DNA of 64,000 bases, from the NCBI GenBank assembly GCA_023665085.1, contig JAMPEQ010000013.1:1-64000 (forward strand), given 5' to 3'. The stretch is from Bacteroides sp. GTDB lineage: Bacteria > Bacillota > Clostridia > Oscillospirales > Acutalibacteraceae. Numbering within the stretch: the first letter of the stretch is position 1; every line of letters starts with the position of its first letter. Below the pieces are notes generated by a model. It was not told where the DNA came from and made no database searches. It saw only the letters and a list, made by a program, of their open reading frames with translations. The translations under genes and the position numbers were made by a program. Shown piece by piece: positions 36,617-44,411 of this stretch.

Positions 36617-36627
36617 GACAGCAGAAT

Positions 36628-36900
36628 ATGAAAACAGATTTATTAACAATACCCAATGTAGGCAAAAGAACAAAAGAATCTCTAATGAATATCGGCATTA
36701 CCTGTGTTGAGGATTTAGTGGGCAAGGATCCCGAAGAACTTTATGTTCAAGACTGCTTATGCAAAGGCTTTCAGGTGGATAAATGTCAGCTCTATCTTTT
36801 CAGAATGATCGTGTACTATGCAGATCATACCGAATGGGAAGCAGATAAATTAAAGTGGAATTATTGGAAAGATAAGCAATATCCTGAGTCGAATTTATAA
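36628..36900 (+). CDS. Helix-hairpin-helix protein, Cdd1 (pathogenicity-locus) family
   Basis: 90 aa. LLTIPNVGKRTKESLMNIGI is a helix-hairpin-helix, followed by VEDLVGKDPEELY and a Cys-containing C-terminal half (VQDCLCKGFQVDKCQLYLFR), as in the small Cdd1 family described at the C. difficile pathogenicity locus. Such proteins probably bind DNA non-specifically; no function is established. Confidence 0.8.
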   Translation: MKTDLLTIPNVGKRTKESLMNIGITCVEDLVGKDPEELYVQDCLCKGFQVDKCQLYLFRMIVYYADHTEWEADKLKWNYWKDKQYPESNL

Positions 36901-36946
36901 TGATGTATGATGAGAAAATCGGTGCTTTCAAAATCGGAGTAATTAA

Positions 36947-37522
36947 ATGAGAATTAAAAAATATGATGAAAATGAATTTTACGCTTATCATACTGTAACG
37001 GATAAGCCTATGTATCTCGGTCAACATATTCTTTTTGATGAAACATATCATAATGGTGTTCATAAAAGAGTGTATGAGAAATTGAATTTAGTTAATTAGA
37101 TTTATTCTGATCCTGATAAATTTGATGCAGAAACACTTGAGCATCACACAAGAGTTGCACTCCGAGAGTTAGCACTTGAAAAAGTAAGACAAGCAATTTG
37201 CCCCGAAACTCCGTCAAGAATGCGTTGCCTGTATGTTTCAGAAACTATTGCAGAGGCGGAGCAATGGGCAGAATCATTTGTAAATTGGAAAAGACCTACA
37301 TATTCAATAGTAAAACTTAAAATCAAAGGAAATAAATTTGTTGGCGATTCACATAACTGTTTTGATGTAACTCTAAACGAACAAGAAAATTTATTACTTG
37401 CCAAAAAGTATTGGAATAACGAACCTAATCAATATGGCAAGGAGCCTATAAAAGAAATATTGGTTAATGGTGATATTGAGGTCGTTGAGATAATCAAAGA
37501 AATCAATGCTAATTTAGAATGA
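36947..37522 (+). pseudogene. DUF2441 protein interrupted by one in-frame TAG
   Basis: A single frame from ATG 36947 reads MRIKKYDENEFYAYHTVTDK ... KLNLVN, then TAG at 37097-37099 (codon 51), then continues with IYSDPDKFDAETLEHHTRVA and the DUF2441 core RCLYVSETIAEAEQWAESF. Everything after the stop is well preserved, so the nonsense change is recent, a sequencing error, or read through. Function of DUF2441 is unknown. ATG 37220 would give only the last 100 residues. Confidence 0.75.
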
Positions 37523-37529
37523 GGTAAAG

Positions 37530-37946
37530 ATGGAATATATTGAAATTATTAACAAAGCAGATGACTCTATATCTGAATTTATCGACAGTGAATTTAATAA
37601 ATATGCCAATGAAAATGATTTGATTTGTAATTATAATTCGTTTGCGTTTGTTGCTAAAGATGACGAGAAAATTGTAGGTGTTATAACAGGTCATTCTTAT
37701 TATAATGAGGTGCATATAAGTGATTTTGTTGTTCTTAAAAATTATCGTGGTAAAGGTATTGGTACAAATCTTATAAAAAGAGTTGAACAATTTCATAAGG
37801 ACAAGGGTTTTGAAAATATCAATCTTACAACCTATGAATTTCAGGCATCTGAATTTTACATACGAAATAATTATGAATTAGAGTTTGTGAGGAAAAACAC
37901 AACAAATCCAAAATTATCAAAATACTTTTTTATAAAAAAATTATAA
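37530..37946 (+). CDS. GNAT-family N-acetyltransferase
   Basis: 138 aa. VGVITGHSYYNEVHISDFVV core strands, then the acetyl-CoA loop NYRGKGIGTNLIKRVE (R-G-K-G-I-G) and ASEFYIRNNYELEF. ATG follows TGAGGTAAAG, 7 nt after the DUF2441 gene. Part of a run of closely spaced plus-strand genes (36.2-39.3 kb). Substrate unknown. Confidence 0.85.
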   Translation: MEYIEIINKADDSISEFIDSEFNKYANENDLICNYNSFAFVAKDDEKIVGVITGHSYYNEVHISDFVVLKNYRGKGIGTNLIKRVEQFHKDKGFENINLTTYEFQASEFYIRNNYELEFVRKNTTNPKLSKYFFIKKL

Positions 37947-37957
37947 TTGAGGGTAAA

Positions 37958-38329
37958 ATGAAAAGAGAATTAGGAATTGCAAGATGTGGTCTTGCCTGTT
38001 GTTTGTGCTCTGAAAATGTTACTTGCAATGGTTGTAATTCGGGTGAATGTCCTGACAAAGATTGGTGTGAAAACAGAAAATGTACTATAGAAAAAGAGCT
38101 TGAGCATTGCTTTGAATGTGATGAGAATTGCAGAAAAGGATTGCTTAATAAAATCAAACCTTATGCATTCACTCTGTTTGTTAAAAGATATGGTGAGTAT
38201 GCTTTACTTGATTGCCTTGAAAGAAATGAACAGCAGGGGATTGTGTATCATCGTGATGGAATAAACGGAGATTATGATGACTTTGATGATGTTGAAAAAT
38301 TGATTGACTTTATTTTAACAGGTAAATGA
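37958..38329 (+). CDS. DUF3795 cysteine-rich protein
   Basis: 123 aa. IARCGLACCLCSENVTCNGC, then CPDKDWCENRKCTIEKELEHC and CDENCRKG give the dense Cys array of DUF3795, which probably binds zinc or an Fe-S cluster. ATG after TTGAGGGTAAA. Adjacent genes are 11-21 nt away. Function unknown. Confidence 0.8.
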   Translation: MKRELGIARCGLACCLCSENVTCNGCNSGECPDKDWCENRKCTIEKELEHCFECDENCRKGLLNKIKPYAFTLFVKRYGEYALLDCLERNEQQGIVYHRDGINGDYDDFDDVEKLIDFILTGK

Positions 38330-38350
38330 TAGTTATATGGTGAATTTGAG

Positions 38351-38908
38351 ATGTTAGATGATTTAAATTTAGAAGAGTTGTGGGAACTATTTCCAATTAC
38401 ATTTGTTGATTATAATGGGAATTTTGAAAAGCAGTTTTATAATGAAAAAGAAAATTTGAAATTGTTGTTAGGTGACCATGCAAAAAGAATCAGTCACATC
38501 GGCAGTACAGCTATAAAGAATATTAATACAAAACCGATAGTTGATATTTTAATAGAAATTGATTTTGATAATAAAGACATCGTTAAAGAAATATTGATTA
38601 ATGCTGAATATATTTTGATGAATGAAAGCAGTGAGAAATTATCTTTCAACAAGGTATATACTGAAAATGGTTATGCTAATAATGTATTTCATATTCACAT
38701 AAAGAAGTATGCCGATTGTGATGAATTGTATTTTAGAGATTACTTGAATGACAATTGCAAAGCAGCAAAAGAATACGAAAAATTAAAATTTGAGTTATAT
38801 AACAAATTTAAACCGAACAGGGATTTATATACAGAGGATAAGAAGGAATTCGTCATCGAAATAGTAAATATTGCAAAAGAAAAATACAAAGGTCATAAAT
38901 TGATATAA
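38351..38908 (+). CDS. GrpB family protein (UPF0157, nucleotidyltransferase fold)
   Basis: 185 aa. The family signature HIGSTAIKNINTKPIVDILI is present near residue 53, with the nucleotidyltransferase GS-x-x and D-x-hhh elements, then FHIHIKKYADCDELYFRDYL. Function is not established; some GrpB domains are fused to CoaE. ATG after TTTGAGATG. Typical cargo gene. Confidence 0.87.
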   Translation: MLDDLNLEELWELFPITFVDYNGNFEKQFYNEKENLKLLLGDHAKRISHIGSTAIKNINTKPIVDILIEIDFDNKDIVKEILINAEYILMNESSEKLSFNKVYTENGYANNVFHIHIKKYADCDELYFRDYLNDNCKAAKEYEKLKFELYNKFKPNRDLYTEDKKEFVIEIVNIAKEKYKGHKLI

Positions 38909-38965
38909 GTCAAGGTGAACACCTGTTTGATTTTACAAAGTTGATAAAGGAAGGAGTAAAATAAT

Positions 38966-39349
38966 ATGGATAATATGGTGAAATACTTAAAGGAAACAAT
39001 TACTGACAAAATGCCGATAACGGATATTATTAATATTTTTGAAGAGGCAAGTCAGCCTATGAATGATGAGGATATGATTTTGTTTGAAACAGGAACATTT
39101 AATTTCATAGGTGAGGAACAGTTTTACTTTTCATTGGTGAAACAATTTTCAAGCGGTGATGATGAGTATTGTCAGGTGCATATTGATATTTTATATGAGC
39201 CTGATTCTAAAAACAAAAAATACCATTCTGCAATCTGGAATGATGATATTGATGAAAACATTTTTGATTACATAAGAAATTCAGAAGCACTTGCTTATGC
39301 AAAGGATAATGAATATACTCAAATAGAAATCTATATGGACGAAACATAA
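38966..39349 (+). CDS. Hypothetical protein, 127 aa
   Basis: Acidic protein with FYFSLVKQFSSGDDEYCQVH and ILYEPDSKNKKYHSAIW. It resembles small immunity- or chaperone-like proteins in length and charge, but no family is recognised. ATG after AAAGGAAGGAG. It is the last gene before a terminator. Confidence 0.65.
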   Translation: MDNMVKYLKETITDKMPITDIINIFEEASQPMNDEDMILFETGTFNFIGEEQFYFSLVKQFSSGDDEYCQVHIDILYEPDSKNKKYHSAIWNDDIDENIFDYIRNSEALAYAKDNEYTQIEIYMDET

Positions 39350-39377
39350 TTCTTTAATGATTCGTAACAATACGAAA

Positions 39378-39414
39378 GCCGAGGGTGTATTTCACTCTCG
39401 GTGTTGCTCTTTTT
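39378..39414 (+). terminator. Rho-independent terminator
   Basis: Stem CCGAGGGTG / CACTCTCGG with one wobble, followed by a TTGCTCTTTTT tract; closes the 36.2-39.3 kb gene run. Confidence 0.8.
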
Positions 39415-39540
39415 AGAATTGTCAGTTGTAGATGTTATTAAGGTGAGAAAATGTCATTTTGATATAATAGGAAATGTTTTAGAAAAAATATGTGATATTA
39501 TAAAAGTGCACTTGCAAGTGTTAACGAGAGGAGGGGAATG

Positions 39541-40818
39541 ATGAATACTCGTAACATAATTCAGAAGAGTCTTGATTATATTGAAGACAATCTTAAAGCA
39601 GAAATATCGGTTGTTGAACTTTGCGATATGGCAGGATACTCCTGTGTTCATTATTGCAGACTGTTTCAATCCTTTGTCGGTATGTCCGTAAATGAATACA
39701 TCAATCGCAGAAAACTGTTGTATGCCGTTTATGATATGTCAAATGGATTGACTAAAATAGATATTGCACTGAATTATGGCTATGAAACCTATGCAGGCTT
39801 TTATAAGGCATTCAAGCGGGAATTCAATTGTTCACCCTCAGAATTTATAAAATCCTATAAAGGCAATAAGCCTTACAGGATTAACATTTTGCAGGAGGAG
39901 CATATTATGATTTCAAAAAATAAAGTGCAGAAATTGCTTGTCGAATGGGGTTTACAGGATAATAAAATAACTAATATTTATAACGAAAATACAGGTAGAC
40001 AAAGTGATAACGCCTATTTTATCGGGAGTGATTATGTTATTAAATTTACAAATAATCTCGGCAGTATAAAGAACAATATAAGCATATCAAAAGCAATGAT
40101 GAATGCAGGTATACCAACATTTGAAATAGTCAAAACAATTAACGGTGAGGATTATGTTCAAAACGGTGAATTCTATTTTATCATCACCAAGCGCATAAAA
40201 GGCGAACAACTAAAATGTGAGAATATCTTTAATAATACCGATTTAGCCTTTTGTATCGGCGGGAATATTGCAAAACTGCATAAAGCATTGCAAACCTTTG
40301 ATCAGAGTAATTATAATTATGCAGATGTTCTTAGTGAAACGAAAGCGAATTTACCTAAGGTTAAAGACTTAATAGCTGTTGATGATTTTACCAACAAATT
40401 TACTACTCTTTATTATAATTTGCCTAAGCAGCTTATTCATCGGGATATAAACCCATCAAATATGATTTTTGATAATAGAGAGTTTAAAGGTTTTATAGAT
40501 TTCGATTTGAGTGAGGTTAATATACGGATATTTGACATTTGTTATTGTGCAACCGCAATTTTATCGGAATGCTTTTCAAATCAAGATATTGATAAAAAAC
40601 TGTGGTTTGAAATCTTGAATAAGCTGATATCCGGTTATGAAACAATTTCTCCGTTAACGAATGAGGAAAAACAGGCAATACTTTATGTGATTTGTTCTAT
40701 TCAGATTATCTGTATTGCATATTTCAGAAAATTTGATAAGTATGAGCATTTGGCTAAAATCAATGTGGCTATGCTCAAATGGATTATGGATAATGACATT
40801 TTAGAATTAAATAAATGA
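39541..40818 (+). CDS. AraC-type HTH fused to an aminoglycoside phosphotransferase-like (APH) domain
   Basis: 425 aa. Residues 1-105 carry the two AraC helix-turn-helix motifs (ISVVELCDMAGYSCVHYCRL and KIDIALNYGYETYAGFYKAF). From about residue 125 the protein is an APH/choline-kinase-like phosphotransferase, with the catalytic loop QLIHRDINPSNMIFD and the metal-binding FIDFDLSE. Such fusions may sense and phosphorylate a small molecule, or use the kinase fold as a ligand-binding domain. ATG 39541 follows GAGGAGGGG; 39538 is a second option. Confidence 0.85.
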   Translation: MNTRNIIQKSLDYIEDNLKAEISVVELCDMAGYSCVHYCRLFQSFVGMSVNEYINRRKLLYAVYDMSNGLTKIDIALNYGYETYAGFYKAFKREFNCSPSEFIKSYKGNKPYRINILQEEHIMISKNKVQKLLVEWGLQDNKITNIYNENTGRQSDNAYFIGSDYVIKFTNNLGSIKNNISISKAMMNAGIPTFEIVKTINGEDYVQNGEFYFIITKRIKGEQLKCENIFNNTDLAFCIGGNIAKLHKALQTFDQSNYNYADVLSETKANLPKVKDLIAVDDFTNKFTTLYYNLPKQLIHRDINPSNMIFDNREFKGFIDFDLSEVNIRIFDICYCATAILSECFSNQDIDKKLWFEILNKLISGYETISPLTNEEKQAILYVICSIQIICIAYFRKFDKYEHLAKINVAMLKWIMDNDILELNK

Positions 40819-40824
40819 TTAAGA

Positions 40825-40860
40825 AAAGCGTTGAGCATATATGTATGTTCAACGCTTTTT
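40825..40860 (+). terminator. Rho-independent terminator at the right end of element A
   Basis: Stem GCGTTGAGCATA / TATGTTCAACGC with one mismatch, followed by TTTTT; 36 nt before the right attachment site. Confidence 0.85.
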
Positions 40861-40896
40861 GAGTTATCAGTCGTATTTGGTTTACAAGATTGTGGT

Positions 40897-41247
40897 AGAG
40901 TATCACCAAAGCGCTGATAGTGAACAATTTCGCGCTCGCGAAGAAATCTTATTGGCTCTATAATGTCAGGATCATCTACAAGGCGCAGTATATTATCATA
41001 GGTAACGCGTGCTTTTTGTTCGGCAGCAAGATCTTCGTTAAGATCTGCTATTGTGTCACCTTTAACTTCCATACTTGCAGCAGACCATGGAAATCCACTT
41101 GCCGCTGTAGGATATACACCTGTAGTATGATCAACAAAATATGCGGCAAAAGCAGAATTTTCTTCAATTTGTTTTTCTGTTAGATTCTTTGTGAGTTGAT
41201 GAACCATAGTTGCAATCATTTCCAAATGACCTAATTCTTCTACACCT
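40897..41247 (-). pseudogene. cotJC: cotJC, middle fragment
   Basis: 117 codons of the manganese-catalase-like spore coat protein CotJC. It begins GVEELGHLEMIATMV (first E-x-x-H metal motif), continues YFVDHTTGVYPTAASGFPWS and AAEQKARVTYDNILRLVDDP, and ends REREIVHYQRFGDTL (second E-x-x-H). Codons before Gly and after Leu come from element DNA. The N-terminal neighbour lies at 61924 and the C-terminal one at 13929; joining them restores one frame. The longer open frame (40701-41258) runs into unrelated element A sequence. Confidence 0.92.
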
Positions 41248-41483
41248 GTCGAGAACACACAATTGACCCTTTGTGCCTATAAAACCTACTATTTTGTATC
41301 ATTTGGTAGAATGGCAGAACATAAGTTAAAACAGGTATCTGAACCGGACAAGCATTATAAAGTGAATTACGAAGTTAATGTAATGTTGATATAATGAATT
41401 GAAATAATCAAATTTTTTTATTTGAGTTAGCCCGAAAAATATGTTATTATATATTATATTTTCTTTTTGAAAACGGTGAATTT

Positions 41484-44015
41484 ATGAAATCAGAAAAATT
41501 ATTAACTTATATATCTTTGTTTAGTTGTGCGGGAATAGGTTGCTATGGATTTAAAAAGGCTGGTTTTAAATGTATTGCAACAAATGAAATAATTACTCGT
41601 AGACTACAAATACAAAAATTTAATAACAAGTGTGAAAGAGAAGAAGGGTATATTGATGGTGATATTACATTGCCAGAAACTAAGCAAAAAATTTCAAATG
41701 AAATTAATTGGTGGAAAGAAAACAAAGGAATATCAGATGTTGATGTGCTTATTGCTACTCCGCCATGTCAAGGTATGTCAGTATTCAATCATAAGAAAAA
41801 TGCGAATGATTTAAATAGAAATTCTTTAGTTGTTGAATCAATAGAAATGGTTTGTAATATAAAACCTAAAATGTTTTTGTTCGAAAATGTTCCTGCATTT
41901 ATGAACACCTTATGTCAATTAAAAAATGGTGATATTGTACCAATAAAAAAAGCAATTAAACAGTTTTTGTTCAATGATTATTTATATTATTATGATACCA
42001 TAAATTTTAAGAATTATGGTTCAAATTCAAGTAGAACACGTACTTTAGTTATTGGTGTGCGGAAAGATATTGCGAAAAACATATCGCCTATTGAACTTTT
42101 TCCAAACAGAAAAGAAGAAAAAACTCTTCGTGAAATAATTGGAGATTTACCAAATCTCCAAAATATGAATGAAATTGATCCAACAGATATATATCATTCA
42201 TTTAGACCATATCCTACGTATATGAGGGAATGGATTAGTGATATAGGAGAAGGATGTTCTGCTTTTGATAACATTGATCAAGATAAGCGACCTTATAAAA
42301 TAGATAAAAACGGAGACCATATTCCCAATGTTAATAAAACGGGGGGCAAATATACTCGTCAAGTTTGGAATAAGGTTGCGGCATCAGTGCATACCCGAAA
42401 TGACCAATTAGCAAGTCAAAATACTATACATCCCGATGATGACAGGGTGTTTAGTATACGTGAATTAATGCTAATGATGACAATTCCGAATGATTTTAAA
42501 TGGAGTAATATAGATTTCGATAAACTTAATGCATTGCCGGTATTAGAAAAACAAAAGTTTTTAAAAAAAGAGGAAACTAATATTAGACAATGTATTGGAG
42601 AATCAGTTCCAACAGCAATATTTCAATATATTGCAGAATTAATGAAACAATTCTTAATTGCAACTCAGATGAGTGATAGTGAAATTAATTCGCTTATTAA
42701 AGAGAAAAATCTTTCTGATTCTGAAAGTTTAGTTAAATTTGTTAAAAGCAACTTTGTTAGAAAGCAATCAAGAATAAATGTTGCTACAATTTCCCGTATT
42801 TCAGAATTATCTAATTCAAAAAGAACCGAACATGCAGCGTATTATACAGAAAAGGAAACTCTGACAGAGATTTTTCAACATTTACCAATTATAGATAAAG
42901 ATGAAATTCATATATTAGAACCTTCTGTTGGATCTGGAAATTTCATACCATTTATTATAAAAAAATATTCTTATGCAAAAAAATTATTTATCGATGTAAT
43001 AGATATAGACGAGAATGCTATAAAAGTATTCAGAGAAATCAAACGATATATTGATAAACCGAAAAATGTTAAAATTTCTATACACAAAACTGATTTTTTA
43101 AAATATTCAACAAAGATTCATTATGATTTAGTAGTAGGTAATCCTCCATTCATATTATTAACTGAAGCCAAAGGAGTTAAAACATATCAGCAAAAGTACT
43201 CCGATAGTTTGGCAAAAAATACAGCTGCTTTCTTTATTTATAAGTCTATGGAGATATCTGATAATATTGCATTAGTTCTACCAAAAAATTTTCTGTGTAA
43301 TAATGACTATAATAACTTAAGAAGCATATTGGCTAAAAAGAAAATATCAAGCATAATTGATTTTGGACATAAAGGATTTAAGGGAGTTAGAATTGAAACT
43401 ATTATGTTGTGTTTGAATACGCAAAGACGAGGAACAAAAGTAGAAGTTGTCTCACCTTTAAGGAATTATGATTCAATTCAAATGCAAACATACATTACAG
43501 ATTCAAATTTGCCAACATGGGTTATTTATAGAAATAAGTTTTTTGATACTGTATTAGAAAAAAAACAATTTGGAGTGTTTGAAGTATTTAGGGATCGTCA
43601 AATAACAAAAACTACCACCTTAAATGGAAATAATATTTGGGTTGTTAAATCAAAAAATATTAACCGAAGTGGTAATAAGATTGAGCACATAGCTAATTAC
43701 GATACTTATATTTCAAAGAAAGAACTTGAAAAACTTAATATATATAAATATCTGGAAAATGATTCAGTTTATCTTGTTCCCAATATGACATATTATCCAC
43801 GAATGATTAAAAAACCCAAAGGTATTGTAACTAATGGTTCAGTTGCAATATTTACTCCTAAAGAGGGTATAAATATTACATCTACAGATTTAAAATATAT
43901 AGCCTCAAAAGAATTTGAAGAGTTTTATAGAGTTGCTAGGAATTATGCTAATCGTTCTTTAAATATTGATTCTAATACAATATATTATTTTTGTATTGAT
44001 AAAAAGGAAATGTAA
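41484..44015 (+). CDS. Fused DNA methyltransferase: C5-cytosine (N-term) plus N6-adenine (C-term)
   Basis: 843 aa. Residues 1-390 are a C5-cytosine methylase: SLFSCAGIGCYGF (motif I), ATPPCQGMS at 92-99 with the catalytic Cys, FLFENVP (motif VI), and RQCIGESVPTAI (motif X). Residues about 440-840 are an N6-adenine methylase: LEPSVGSGNF near residue 478 (motif I) and VVGNPPF near residue 551 (motif IV). One protein may thus place two marks on a target. A terminator overlaps its stop codon, so it is expressed apart from the next genes. Confidence 0.9.
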   Translation: MKSEKLLTYISLFSCAGIGCYGFKKAGFKCIATNEIITRRLQIQKFNNKCEREEGYIDGDITLPETKQKISNEINWWKENKGISDVDVLIATPPCQGMSVFNHKKNANDLNRNSLVVESIEMVCNIKPKMFLFENVPAFMNTLCQLKNGDIVPIKKAIKQFLFNDYLYYYDTINFKNYGSNSSRTRTLVIGVRKDIAKNISPIELFPNRKEEKTLREIIGDLPNLQNMNEIDPTDIYHSFRPYPTYMREWISDIGEGCSAFDNIDQDKRPYKIDKNGDHIPNVNKTGGKYTRQVWNKVAASVHTRNDQLASQNTIHPDDDRVFSIRELMLMMTIPNDFKWSNIDFDKLNALPVLEKQKFLKKEETNIRQCIGESVPTAIFQYIAELMKQFLIATQMSDSEINSLIKEKNLSDSESLVKFVKSNFVRKQSRINVATISRISELSNSKRTEHAAYYTEKETLTEIFQHLPIIDKDEIHILEPSVGSGNFIPFIIKKYSYAKKLFIDVIDIDENAIKVFREIKRYIDKPKNVKISIHKTDFLKYSTKIHYDLVVGNPPFILLTEAKGVKTYQQKYSDSLAKNTAAFFIYKSMEISDNIALVLPKNFLCNNDYNNLRSILAKKKISSIIDFGHKGFKGVRIETIMLCLNTQRRGTKVEVVSPLRNYDSIQMQTYITDSNLPTWVIYRNKFFDTVLEKKQFGVFEVFRDRQITKTTTLNGNNIWVVKSKNINRSGNKIEHIANYDTYISKKELEKLNIYKYLENDSVYLVPNMTYYPRMIKKPKGIVTNGSVAIFTPKEGINITSTDLKYIASKEFEEFYRVARNYANRSLNIDSNTIYYFCIDKKEM

Positions 44016-44032
44016 AACATTTCCTTTTTTTT
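44006..44032 (+). terminator. Rho-independent terminator after the methyltransferase
   Basis: Stem GGAAATG / CATTTCC followed by eight T. It overlaps the last codons of the methyltransferase gene. Confidence 0.85.
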
Positions 44033-44090
44033 GCTTTTATATGATAAAAAGAAGACCATTATCTCGACTACATATTTGAAATATTGTCAA

Positions 44091-44135
44091 TATATTTAAA
44101 ATATTGTTGACAAGCGTAAAAGGTAGTGCTAATAT
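44091..44135 (+). promoter_or_regulatory. Strong promoter with an operator-like inverted repeat
   Basis: TTGACA (44107-44112), a 17-nt spacer and TAATAT (44130-44135) form a near-consensus promoter for the 74-aa/GHKL operon. TTGTCAATAT...ATATTGTTGACAA overlaps the -35 as an imperfect inverted repeat, the place for a repressor. Separate control of the ATPase operon and the methylase fits the need to methylate before attack. Confidence 0.65.
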
Positions 44136-44169
44136 ATAAATGAAATAATTTTAGATAGGAGAGAAAAAT

Positions 44170-44394
44170 ATGACTGAAAATAAAAGAGACCGTTTTGTTA
44201 GGATAGCTGAAAATCGTACAAATAGAATAATTGATACACTTCGCTTACTAACTAATTGTGCAAACAAATCTAATTATGACTATACAGATGAAGACATTAA
44301 AAAAATTTTTAATGCTATTGAAAAAGAAATTAAAAATGCTAAAAATGCTTTTTCTGGCGGCGACTGTGAGAGTGAAAGATTTACATTAAGGTAA
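44170..44394 (+). CDS. Small charged protein, 74 aa
   Basis: ENKRDRFVRIAENRTNRIID, then a helical part with NYDYTDEDIKKIFNAIEKEI. Short proteins with the KRDRFVR-AENR beginning occur widely in Firmicute mobile elements and phages, function unknown. ATG after TAGGAGAGAAAAAT; first gene after the strong promoter and 17 nt before the GHKL gene. Confidence 0.7.
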   Translation: MTENKRDRFVRIAENRTNRIIDTLRLLTNCANKSNYDYTDEDIKKIFNAIEKEIKNAKNAFSGGDCESERFTLR

Positions 44395-44411
44395 AAGGGG
44401 TGAATTAACAA

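Larger units (their letters stand above)
13922..40899. mobile_element. Element A: ~27-kb integrative mobilizable element inserted in cotJC
   Basis: Bounded by the cotJC 3' fragment (left) and middle fragment (right). An LSR gene (13997-15496) sits about 70 bp inside the left end, the normal place for an integrase. The 9-mer GTTTACAAG occurs near both ends in inverted orientation (13942-13950 and 40880-40888 region), as expected for recombinase arm sites. Contents: LSR, mobA/mobB/mobC, candidate oriT, a restriction-like operon, a helicase-Fic block, and plus-strand cargo. There are no conjugation pore genes, so it would need a helper. Ends are known to within about 10 bp. Confidence 0.8.

Noticed and set aside
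40701-41258. 185-codon frame taken as one protein
   Set aside because: Only 40897-41247 is cotJC; the rest is read-through into element A antisense to the AraC-APH gene.
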